Part shown: positions 54,206 to 62,534 of the stretch, piece by piece
Layout of the letters: every line of letters starts with the position of its first letter
Numbering within the stretch: position 1 is the stretch's first letter
From: Methyloglobulus sp.
GTDB taxonomy: Bacteria; Pseudomonadota; Gammaproteobacteria; Methylococcales; Methylomonadaceae
Length of the DNA stretch: 64,000 nt
Assembly: GCA_013141505.1 (NCBI GenBank)
Contig: JABFQX010000013.1
Coordinates: forward strand, 1-64,000
Direction of reading: 5' to 3'
Made by a program: the position numbers and the translations under genes
The notes under the pieces: generated by a model
What the model was told of the DNA's origin: nothing
Database searches by the model: none
What the model saw: the letters and a program-made list of their open reading frames with translations, nothing else

Positions 54206-54544
54206 TTAACAACCTGCTTGACTGGCACATTTGACGCACATGCTGGAGTAGGGCACGGCTTCCAGACGTTCTTTTCTGATAGGTTCGCCACATAGCTCGC
54301 AAATACCATATTCGCCGCTGTCTATGCGGGCAATGGCTTGCTGCACCCGATCCCTTTCTGCCCTAGCGGCATTGCCCAGGTAATCGAGCACTTCGTCGTT
54401 TTCTGACTGCGTGACAAATTCGGCAAAGTCTTTTTCCAACGGGATCTCTTCATGCTTCACATCGCTGCCGATCTTGACCAGACGGTCATCCAGATCCTCA
54501 AGCATTTCAATTAAATGGCTACGTACTTGTTCATATTCTTTCAT
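54206..54544 (-). CDS. DksA/TraR-type zinc-finger protein
   Basis: The product has 112 residues from the ATG at 54544 (AGGAG site). It is a helical coiled-coil protein with a C-terminal zinc finger CELCGEPIRKERLEAVPYSS and CVKC. The acidic EKDFAEFVTQSENDEVLDYL includes the tip-like region. Proteins of this family bind RNA polymerase through the secondary channel and tune transcription with ppGpp, but this one is shorter than true DksA (about 150) and is one of the small paralogues. Confidence 0.88.
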   Translation of the reverse strand: MKEYEQVRSHLIEMLEDLDDRLVKIGSDVKHEEIPLEKDFAEFVTQSENDEVLDYLGNAARAERDRVQQAIARIDSGEYGICELCGEPIRKERLEAVPYSSMCVKCASQAGC

Positions 54545-54637
54545 TGTGCAACTCCTGCCAGTCTTGCCCATAATTTGGGTCATTGCTCTATACTAAGGAC
54601 ATATTTCTATTATGCAAGTATATCCTTACCATTAACA

Positions 54638-55543
54638 ATGCAAAATGACATTCAACGGCTGCTCAACGCAGCCAATCAAATTATCCTGGGCAAAGAGCGG
54701 CAAATACGTCTAGCAGTATGCTGCCTTCTGGCGCGCGGTCATTTATTGATTGAAGATATTCCCGGCGTGGGCAAAACCACGTTGGCACATACCCTGGCGA
54801 AATTGCTGGGGATGAATTATCAACGCATTCAATTTACTAGCGATATTCTCCCCGCCGACATCATTGGCGCATCGGTGTTCGATAGCAGAAACCACGAATT
54901 TAAATTCAATCCAGGCCCCCTCTTTAACCAGATGATCCTGGCCGATGAAATTAACCGCTCGACACCTAAGGCACAAAGCGCGCTGCTGGAAGCGATGGAA
55001 GAACATCAAGTCACGGTTGAAGGTATCACTTATCAATTGCCAGAACCGTTCTTCGTGATAGCCACGCAAAATCCGTCGCACCAGATCGGCACGTTTCCCT
55101 TGCCGGAATCGCAGCTCGACCGCTTTCTGATGCGAATTGAACTAGGCTATCCCAGCCCGCAATATGAACGCCAACTGCTGATTGGACAAAACCGGCACCA
55201 GTTGATTGAAACCTTGATGACGGTACTTGCGCCGCAACAATTGCAGGATATCCAGCAGGCAATTACCAGTGTTCACGTCTCAAACGCTTTATTAGATTAC
55301 TGTCAGGCGATTATTAATTTCACCCGTGACTCCACTGAGTACCACTGTGGCTTATCGCCCAGGGCGGGTTTAGCCTTGTTGACAGCGGCAAAAGCCTGGA
55401 CATTTATGGACAACCGCGATGCCGTGATCCCGGAAGATTTACAAGCTGTGTTGGCGGCAGTCGCGGGACATCGGTTACGGTCAGCAAACAACGATTCCGA
55501 AGCCATTGTTGCACCTATTCTGTCTAAGGTTCCTGTGCATTGA
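54638..55543 (+). CDS. MoxR-family AAA ATPase
   Basis: The product has 301 residues from the ATG at 54638, which begins the conserved part; the frame is open further upstream, into the overlapping DksA-like promoter. Walker A is IEDIPGVGKTTLA, Walker B is LADEINRSTPKAQSALLEAM, sensor 1 ATQNP and the arginine region PESQLDRFLMR. MoxR ATPases are chaperones that work with DUF58 and VWA proteins. Here the next two genes encode DUF58 and TgpA proteins with overlapping ends. Confidence 0.93.
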   Translation: MQNDIQRLLNAANQIILGKERQIRLAVCCLLARGHLLIEDIPGVGKTTLAHTLAKLLGMNYQRIQFTSDILPADIIGASVFDSRNHEFKFNPGPLFNQMILADEINRSTPKAQSALLEAMEEHQVTVEGITYQLPEPFFVIATQNPSHQIGTFPLPESQLDRFLMRIELGYPSPQYERQLLIGQNRHQLIETLMTVLAPQQLQDIQQAITSVHVSNALLDYCQAIINFTRDSTEYHCGLSPRAGLALLTAAKAWTFMDNRDAVIPEDLQAVLAAVAGHRLRSANNDSEAIVAPILSKVPVH

Positions 55544-56493
55544 AAGCGTTGCAGTTAACAGAACGCTTCGGGCTGGATCGATTTTTTCTGGGTGAACGGA
55601 CATTAGTCAACAAACCGTTTACCTTAAATCAACGGCGAATTTTTATTTTACCGACCCAACGCGGCCTGGGTTTCGGCGTGTTGATCCTGCTGTTGGCATT
55701 GATTGCTTTTGTCTACAACAACAATCTCGCTTACATGTTGGCATTTTTGCTGGGTAGTATTTTTTTTATTACTATTCTGCACACCTATAAGGCTCTGGCT
55801 GGATTGATAATCCAAGAAGGTCAAGCTACAGCGGTCTTTGCTGGTGAAGCGGCGGGGTTTAGCGTTCATATCACTAATCCTGACGCTGTAGAACGTCAAC
55901 ATGTCCAACTGAAATTGAAAATTGCTGAACACTTCAACCTAAAACCGAACAGTAAAACTCATTTTATTTTATATGATTTAACCGAGAAAAGAGGCTGGCA
56001 TCCAGCGGGCACACTCACTATTTCCAGCACGTATCCATTGGGCTTGTTTCGTGCTTGGTCGCCTATCCGTTCCAATGCCAAAACCTTGGTTTACCCCAAA
56101 CCGGCAAGCCAACAAATTCCGTTCCCGGAAACAGGCACAACCCAAAATCCCAAAGGCCAATTCAAAAAAGGCGGCGATGAATTTTATGGCCTACAAAGCT
56201 ATCAGGCCGGAGATTCTATCAGGCATTTAGATTGGAAAGCCTATGCGAAAGGGCTAGGCTTATACAGCAAGCAGTATGGTGGGGAAAGTTCAGCCGAAAT
56301 ATGGCTGGATTACGGACACGCGCCAGGACAATCGCTTGAAGAGCGCTTGAGTTATCTATGCCGCTGGGTGGTTGATGCCGAACAATCAGGATTAAGCTAT
56401 GGCTTTGTTTTGCCCGGCTTGCGACTGGAGCCTGCGCACGGATCTGCTCATTTCCAAAAATGCCTGGAAGCCTTGGCCTTATTCAATTTATGA
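55540..56493 (+). CDS. DUF58-family protein
   Basis: The product has 317 residues with a TTG start overlapping the MoxR stop. Two hydrophobic segments at about 40-75 (GLGFGVLILLLALIAFVY and LAYMLAFLLGSIFFITILH) anchor it, and the C-terminal half has GLQSYQAGDSIRHLDWKAYA, the DUF58 signature. It acts with MoxR and TgpA in an envelope process; the exact function is not established. Confidence 0.9.
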   Translation: MKALQLTERFGLDRFFLGERTLVNKPFTLNQRRIFILPTQRGLGFGVLILLLALIAFVYNNNLAYMLAFLLGSIFFITILHTYKALAGLIIQEGQATAVFAGEAAGFSVHITNPDAVERQHVQLKLKIAEHFNLKPNSKTHFILYDLTEKRGWHPAGTLTISSTYPLGLFRAWSPIRSNAKTLVYPKPASQQIPFPETGTTQNPKGQFKKGGDEFYGLQSYQAGDSIRHLDWKAYAKGLGLYSKQYGGESSAEIWLDYGHAPGQSLEERLSYLCRWVVDAEQSGLSYGFVLPGLRLEPAHGSAHFQKCLEALALFNL

Positions 56494-58445
56494 ACCGCGC
56501 GCAGAACAAAGACATACTGATATTCTTGCTGTCCTCTATCGGTTTGATTGTACTCCCACATGTGCTGCACCTGCACTTTGCGGTATTCGGCTTTTTTTGT
56601 CTTTTACTTGCCTGGCGATTTGTCGGGATTTGGAAACCGGAATATTTACCGACTTTTCCGTGGATTTTCTTGCTGATTGTCTGCGGTACGGCGATCTTGT
56701 ATATCCAGCATCGAGGCATTTTAGGACGTGACGGCGGCACCAGCCTATTTGTGGTGGCGCTGGGTTTGAAGCTGATGGAGATTAAGACTGAGCGCGACCT
56801 GTACCTGATTAATTATCTGGCGTTTATTGTTGCTGCGTCGCAGTTTTTGTACGAACAAAGTATTTTGATGGCGGCTTACATTTTGTTTGTCTGTGGCGTG
56901 TTACTGGCAACGCTGGTGTTTATCAACAGCCATGTCGCCAATACCACTGTCGCCTTAAAAAAAGCCACCGTGATCATTGCCCAAGCAATCCCGATGGCAA
57001 TCGTGGTGTTTATATTGTTCCCACGGGTTGAACCGCCACGGTGGCTGTTGTTTAACGACAGACAAGAAGCCAAAATGGGGCTTAGCGATACGATGGAACC
57101 CGGCTCCATAAGCGATCTTGGCACATCCGATGAACTGGTATTTAGGGTCAAGTTTACCGGCGTAATTCCACAGCCCAACCAACGCTACTGGCGCGGCCCG
57201 GTGCTAACTCAAACCAATGGTAAAAAATGGTGGCAAGCCACTGACCTTTCATACTTACGCAATCTCGACAAAGTCAGCTACTCAGGGCAACCTTACCAAT
57301 ATACATTAATGATGGAACCACAAGAAAAGGATTGGGTTTTCGCCTTGGACATGCCGGTAGACTTCAGCAGTCCTTTGCAGCGCAATGCCAATTACCAGTT
57401 AATAACCTCAGATAACTTAAGGAAGCGCAGCGAATTCAAACTGACCTCATACCCAAACTATAACACCGGCGACCTTACCAAAACAGAACTCCAAGATGCA
57501 CTGCAACTGCCCGGTGCGCCTTCGGAGAAAATCAAACAATTGGTCATCCAATTACACGGCTATGACAGCAAGCCCAAGGACTTCATCAACGCGCTACTCA
57601 GGCATTTCCGGCAAGAAGATTTCCATTACACGTTGACACCCCCTTTGATGGAAGATAAGCCGATAGAAACCTTTTTGTTTGAAACCCGCCACGGCTTTTG
57701 CAGCCATTATGCCTCCGCGTTTGTTTACCTGATGCGGGTTGCCGGCATTCCGTCACGCGTCGTGACCGGTTATCAAGGTGGCACGTTTAACGAGGTTGGC
57801 AATTTTCTGGAAATCAAACAAGCGGATGCCCATGCCTGGACTGAAGTCTGGCTGGACAAAGAAGGTTGGGTAAGATTCGATCCGACCGCCGCCATTGCGC
57901 CGGAGCGGATTGAAAAGAATATCGACATCAGTCGCTTAACTCAAGATGGCTTAATCCAGTTTTCCGCAGCCAACGAAGGCGCACACGCCGCATTCAATTT
58001 CCTGAAACAAGCCAGACAACTATGGGGACATGTCGATTATAACTGGCAGCGCTGGGTCATCAACTACAACACCGCCAACCAATCTTCTTTCATGTCAGCG
58101 TTCGGCATTAAAGACATGAAAACCATGGTGTACTGGATGATGGGCTTTGTAGGTATCATCACCGCCATCCTAAGCCTATTCTTACTGTACCAAAAACCCA
58201 AACCAGTTAACCGTACCCTACTGGTTTTTAATAAATTTTTAAAGAAACTCGCCAAGGTCGGTTTAACAAAAAATCCCGGCGAAGGCGCAAGGGATTTTGC
58301 CGAACGGATTAAACCCGAATTGCCTGAACAAGCCGAAACCATTGAAGCAATCACATCCGCCTTCATCGCACAACACTATGGCAGCAGGCCGACGGAAGTT
58401 AAGTTCAGACGGTTATGTCGCTTGGTAGCTGCCTTCAAAATCTAA
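56490..58445 (+). CDS. TgpA-like membrane transglutaminase
   Basis: The product has 651 residues; the ATG overlaps the DUF58 stop (ATGA). Several membrane segments occupy the first 170 residues (a set of 6 or so), followed by a periplasmic transglutaminase-core domain with the triad Cys404 (HGFCSHYASAF), His448 (ADAHAWTEV) and Asp464 (RFDPTAA). Another membrane segment is near 555-575. This layout is that of Pseudomonas TgpA, a periplasmic transglutaminase-like protein essential there. It is the third gene in the MoxR-DUF58-TgpA operon. Confidence 0.93.
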   Translation: MNRAQNKDILIFLLSSIGLIVLPHVLHLHFAVFGFFCLLLAWRFVGIWKPEYLPTFPWIFLLIVCGTAILYIQHRGILGRDGGTSLFVVALGLKLMEIKTERDLYLINYLAFIVAASQFLYEQSILMAAYILFVCGVLLATLVFINSHVANTTVALKKATVIIAQAIPMAIVVFILFPRVEPPRWLLFNDRQEAKMGLSDTMEPGSISDLGTSDELVFRVKFTGVIPQPNQRYWRGPVLTQTNGKKWWQATDLSYLRNLDKVSYSGQPYQYTLMMEPQEKDWVFALDMPVDFSSPLQRNANYQLITSDNLRKRSEFKLTSYPNYNTGDLTKTELQDALQLPGAPSEKIKQLVIQLHGYDSKPKDFINALLRHFRQEDFHYTLTPPLMEDKPIETFLFETRHGFCSHYASAFVYLMRVAGIPSRVVTGYQGGTFNEVGNFLEIKQADAHAWTEVWLDKEGWVRFDPTAAIAPERIEKNIDISRLTQDGLIQFSAANEGAHAAFNFLKQARQLWGHVDYNWQRWVINYNTANQSSFMSAFGIKDMKTMVYWMMGFVGIITAILSLFLLYQKPKPVNRTLLVFNKFLKKLAKVGLTKNPGEGARDFAERIKPELPEQAETIEAITSAFIAQHYGSRPTEVKFRRLCRLVAAFKI

Positions 58446-58592
58446 ACACCAGGTTAAGCCTAGGGGCTTCTCAATTAAGATTAATAATTGTCATACCCGT
58501 GATGCATTTAGAGGCAAATTTAAGCATTTCTGGCATACCGGATCCATGTTAAAGTTCAGCTTCGTTTTCAAATACTATCTTGGTGAGTCAAT

Positions 58593-60194
58593 ATGCCGCG
58601 CAGCTTACTATTTCGAAAATTGGTTCTCGCCTTGCAAACGGCCAGACGGGAAAACCTGAAAGCACAGGAACTGCCGCTTCCTCTGCCGTATCACGCAACC
58701 AACTGGACACGACGCAAATTTATCAAAGCCACAGCGGCAATCGGTGCAACTGGCTTGATCGGTAGTGGCCTGACTTTTTCCCCGGATGCAGAAGCATTAC
58801 CTCTTGATCCACGCATTGCCATTGTCGGCGCAGGAATCGCCGGTTTGAATGCGGCTTATCAACTTAAAAAAGCCGGTTATCGCGCTACGGTTTATGAGGC
58901 CCGGTCACGGATTGGGGGACGTATGCTGTCTGCCAATATGGGCAATGGGCTTGTTGTTGAATTGGGCGGAGAACTTATCAATACCGACCATGCTGACATG
59001 CTGGCCTTGGCTGAAGAATTTGATATTGAGCTGTTCAATAGGGCGGCGGATTCGGCAAACTCACCCTTCCCCAAAGACGCTTACTACTTCGATGGGGTCA
59101 GTTACACTGAATCAGAATTGGCTGACGACTTGCGACTTATCGCTGCACAAATTGCCATGGATGCTGCGTTACTGGATCTGGATTGGGATACTTATGCCCC
59201 GCAATTTGATGGTCTTTCAGTGGCAGAATACCTAGCTTTACATACAGATAAGATCAACAAGCCTTATATTTTCAGGCTACTTAAAAATGCCATACGCACC
59301 GAATATGGCGTTGAGCTTCATGAATCGACGGCGATTCAACTGATCCTTGTCCTTCCGGTTGTGGATGGACAAAGCGTCAACCTGTTGAGTTATAGTGATG
59401 AAACTTATTCCGTCGTCGGGGGCAGCGCCAGAATCACCAATGCGCTAGGCAAGGAATTAATCGAAAATATACATTTGGGCATGCAACTGACTGAGATCAA
59501 CAAACACGGTGCAAAATTCAGGCTGAGCTTTGCCAATCAGGCTCACGTTGATGCTGACATCGTGATTATTGCCATTCCTTTTCCTGTGTTATCGGGGGTA
59601 GCCATTAACGTCAAGTTACCTAAGCTATTACGTCAGTTTATTGATGAAGCCAAACTGGGCGCAAACGAAAAGGTCATTGTTAGATTCACCAGTCGCTTTT
59701 GGCGAACAATGACCGGATTTACCAACGCTGCATGGAGTGACTTGGGTTTTTCTGAAGTTTGGGATGCAACGCAAAGACAGGCATCACGAACGGACGGCGC
59801 ACTTAATTTTTTTCTGGGCGGCACTGCAGCAAGGCGGTTAGCAAAAATCCATCATGCCAAGAATCTGGGCATTCGCTTTGTCTCCAGGCTGAATCGATTC
59901 ATCCCCGGCGCCAACGGTGCAAACACAGGCCAAGTTGTAAAGACTGGCTGGACAAAAAGCCCGTTCACCACTGGTGGTTATGCCAATTATAAGCCTGGGC
60001 AGTTGACCCGTTTCGGCAGCTTATTCTGGATTGACTCTGATATCCCGGACGAACGCCAACAAGTGCATGTCGGTCATTTGATCTTTGTCGGTGAGCATCT
60101 TAGCGATGCTTATTATGGCTTTATGAATGGTGCCGCCGAAACCGGTCGCATGGCCGCCAATCTGGTCGTGGAAAAAATAGCGCGTTATAAGTAA
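58593..60194 (+). CDS. Tat-exported FAD-dependent amine oxidase-family protein
   Basis: The product has 533 residues. Before the Rossmann motif (IVGAGIAGLNAAYQLKKAG, about 73-91) lies WTRRKFIKATAAIGATGLIG, a twin-arginine signal. The GG pattern SRIGGRML and the C-terminal FVGEHLSDAYYGFMNGAAETG are those of monoamine or polyamine oxidase-type flavoproteins. It should be folded with FAD in the cytoplasm and exported to the periplasm. The amine substrate is unknown. The unusual 35-residue extension before the RR motif is longer than normal for Tat signals, so an internal start is possible. Confidence 0.85.
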   Translation: MPRSLLFRKLVLALQTARRENLKAQELPLPLPYHATNWTRRKFIKATAAIGATGLIGSGLTFSPDAEALPLDPRIAIVGAGIAGLNAAYQLKKAGYRATVYEARSRIGGRMLSANMGNGLVVELGGELINTDHADMLALAEEFDIELFNRAADSANSPFPKDAYYFDGVSYTESELADDLRLIAAQIAMDAALLDLDWDTYAPQFDGLSVAEYLALHTDKINKPYIFRLLKNAIRTEYGVELHESTAIQLILVLPVVDGQSVNLLSYSDETYSVVGGSARITNALGKELIENIHLGMQLTEINKHGAKFRLSFANQAHVDADIVIIAIPFPVLSGVAINVKLPKLLRQFIDEAKLGANEKVIVRFTSRFWRTMTGFTNAAWSDLGFSEVWDATQRQASRTDGALNFFLGGTAARRLAKIHHAKNLGIRFVSRLNRFIPGANGANTGQVVKTGWTKSPFTTGGYANYKPGQLTRFGSLFWIDSDIPDERQQVHVGHLIFVGEHLSDAYYGFMNGAAETGRMAANLVVEKIARYK

Positions 60195-60241
60195 GTTGGC
60201 CTAGCACAATTTCTGTAACGCTGGCTTTAATAAGCCTGTCT

Positions 60242-61150
60242 TTAATTACGGTTTTCGGTCGCCACATAGTTGTCAAAGCTCACATCCATGAAGTCGCTGC
60301 GAATTCCGGCAAAACCTGAGTTCGTAATATGTACTGCCTCGAATCCGGCATCTTCAACCTGAAGCACTTTAATCCAGCCCGAGCCGAGTTTTTCATCATT
60401 CAGATACAAAACAATTTCAGCATTACCATCCGCTTTATCCGCTATTTCGGTTCTGATCCCAATCCACCTATTGACGGGCAGCAAATTGGGTTCAGTATCC
60501 CGATTATAACTGCCCTGATAGACCGGGACTGATTTCAACAGGTAATACTTGCCATTGATTTTCTTTTTGACTACCGCGCAACCATCGACTCGAATTCCCG
60601 CATAATAAAGATTGTCGGCATCCTGGTAGCGGTGAAAAAACAATATTCCGTTGGATTGATTCCTGTTTGGGCTTGCAGAAATATTGACGTTATCAATCTT
60701 GAAAAAAACCTCTTGAGCAAAGTTCTTAAATTTTGCACGGGTTACCAGGCGAAGCAAATTTTGCGGGTGATAGCCGTTATCCGTATCGACCGGACTGGAT
60801 TTTGCGTACGCCAACCGAAAAGGATCATTGTCCGCCAATTTACCTTGTACCGTGGTAGCAACTCCGCCCCTTCGGTAAACATAACCTCCAGAACTTAACC
60901 ACCATTGTGGATTCAAGCTATTAAGCATATGACCTGTTTCAATAATTGCAGATGAACCACTCTCATTAAAATTATCTGTAAAAGACGACGATACGACAGT
61001 ACACGCAACCAACATAAAGCCAACATAAACCCAGCCACTTTTAAAGTATGGTAGCCACTTTAATTGTGCCACGTTATAACCCCGTAGTTTTCTAGTTGTT
61101 AAGTCATGTATGGCATACATTTCCTTACCGTTCTCATTTACAGACGCCAT
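60242..61150 (-). CDS. Exported beta-sandwich protein in polysaccharide cluster
   Basis: The product has 302 residues with a hydrophobic segment at about 37-54 (SGWVYVGFMLVACTVVSSS), a signal or anchor. The rest is beta-rich with repeated F/Y-x-hydrophobic strands (GILFFHRYQDADNLYYAGIR, VNRWIGIRTEIADKADGN, DVSFDNYVA), which fits a concanavalin-like or LamG-like sandwich of the sort that binds or cuts sugars. No catalytic residue set can be named. It overlaps the dehydrogenase gene by 13 bp, so it belongs to the polysaccharide operon. Confidence 0.65.
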   Translation of the reverse strand: MASVNENGKEMYAIHDLTTRKLRGYNVAQLKWLPYFKSGWVYVGFMLVACTVVSSSFTDNFNESGSSAIIETGHMLNSLNPQWWLSSGGYVYRRGGVATTVQGKLADNDPFRLAYAKSSPVDTDNGYHPQNLLRLVTRAKFKNFAQEVFFKIDNVNISASPNRNQSNGILFFHRYQDADNLYYAGIRVDGCAVVKKKINGKYYLLKSVPVYQGSYNRDTEPNLLPVNRWIGIRTEIADKADGNAEIVLYLNDEKLGSGWIKVLQVEDAGFEAVHITNSGFAGIRSDFMDVSFDNYVATENRN

Positions 61151-62418
61151 ACCTTGATGCCTGCTTGGGCAAATTCGTTTGCATTAAACTTTGATTTGAT
61201 ATCCATCAAGCACCCACCTTTGATCAATTTTTTTTGAAAATCTTCAACTGAAATAGCGCCGAACTGATCGTGGGATACGGTCGCCACAATTGCATCGGCT
61301 CTCGGTAAATGATCCCAAGATATCAACTTTACACCATACTCTTCAAGAGCTTCTTCACGGTCGGCATAGGGATCATGTACAAATACTTCGACACCATAAC
61401 TGGCTAACTCGTTTATGACATCCATCACTTTGGAATTCCGCAAATCGGCACAATTTTCTTTGAAGGTAAGCCCTAATATATTGACCCTTGCACCTTTTAC
61501 ATAACTGCCGCATGAAATCATAACTTTGATGGTTTGCTCTGCGATAAATTTGCCCATACCATCATTAATACGCCTTCCGGCGAGAATAACTTGTGGATGA
61601 TAACCAATCATCACGGCTTTATGGGTCAGATAGTAGGGGTCAACGCCAATACAGTGCCCGCCGACCAATCCCGGTTTAAAATTCAGAAAATTCCATTTCG
61701 TGGCCGCCGCGTTTAACACTTCGGTGGTGTCTATGTCCAGTTTATCAAAAATGATCGCCAATTCATTCATCAAGGCAATATTCAAATCACGCTGGGTATT
61801 TTCGATGACTTTACACGCTTCTGCCGCTTGGATACTTGAGCACCGATGCACACCCGGTAACACAATCTTTTCATACAGTTTGGCAACCTTCTCTAAAGTA
61901 TCGGGCGTATCCCCAGACACTACCTTAATAATTTTGGTCAAGGTATGTTTACGGTCTCCCGGATTGATACGTTCAGGGGAATAACCAACAAAAAAATCTT
62001 TTTTCCATTTCAACTTCGATTCACTTTCTAACACGGGTACACAGATCTCTTCGGTTGCCCCTGGATAGACCGTTGATTCATATACTACGATTGTGCCTAC
62101 CTTCATGTGCCGGCCTGCATATCGGCTTGCACCTATCAAAGGGCTAAAATCGGGGATATGTGCATCATCGACCGGTGTGGGTACGGCAACGATGATAATA
62201 TCGGCTTCGGCCAATATAGCAGGATCACATGAATATTCGGCATGGATAGCGGAACGCATCTCCTCATCCGACAACTCATGGGATGGGTCAATACCCGACT
62301 TGCACGATTGCACTTTGCTCTCAGATATATCAAACCCAATGGTTCGAGAAAGCTTGCCAAATTCGATAACCAGAGGAAGCCCGACATACCCAAGCCCTAT
62401 TACAGCAACAACTGACAT
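61138..62418 (-). CDS. UDP-sugar 6-dehydrogenase (TviB/WbpO-like)
   Basis: The product has 426 residues. It oxidises C6 of a UDP-N-acetylhexosamine to the uronic acid with NAD. Motifs are VAVIGLGYVGLPLVIEFGK, VPTPVDDAHIPDFSPL, YESTVYPGATEE and the catalytic GGHCIGVDPYYLTHKA. The overall sequence is of the TviB/WbpO group (N-acetylgalactosaminuronic/glucosaminuronic acid). The product would be incorporated in the polysaccharide handled by the neighbouring proteins. Confidence 0.92.
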   Translation of the reverse strand: MSVVAVIGLGYVGLPLVIEFGKLSRTIGFDISESKVQSCKSGIDPSHELSDEEMRSAIHAEYSCDPAILAEADIIIVAVPTPVDDAHIPDFSPLIGASRYAGRHMKVGTIVVYESTVYPGATEEICVPVLESESKLKWKKDFFVGYSPERINPGDRKHTLTKIIKVVSGDTPDTLEKVAKLYEKIVLPGVHRCSSIQAAEACKVIENTQRDLNIALMNELAIIFDKLDIDTTEVLNAAATKWNFLNFKPGLVGGHCIGVDPYYLTHKAVMIGYHPQVILAGRRINDGMGKFIAEQTIKVMISCGSYVKGARVNILGLTFKENCADLRNSKVMDVINELASYGVEVFVHDPYADREEALEEYGVKLISWDHLPRADAIVATVSHDQFGAISVEDFQKKLIKGGCLMDIKSKFNANEFAQAGIKVWRL

Positions 62419-62534
62419 AACATTTCCTTTTTATTAAGCTACATTAAAAATTTAAATAATGCACACCATGAAACTATCGGCTGTAGGAAAAAAACTGGAA
62501 AATACTTTTATTTCCTTCACACCTCATGTCGTGA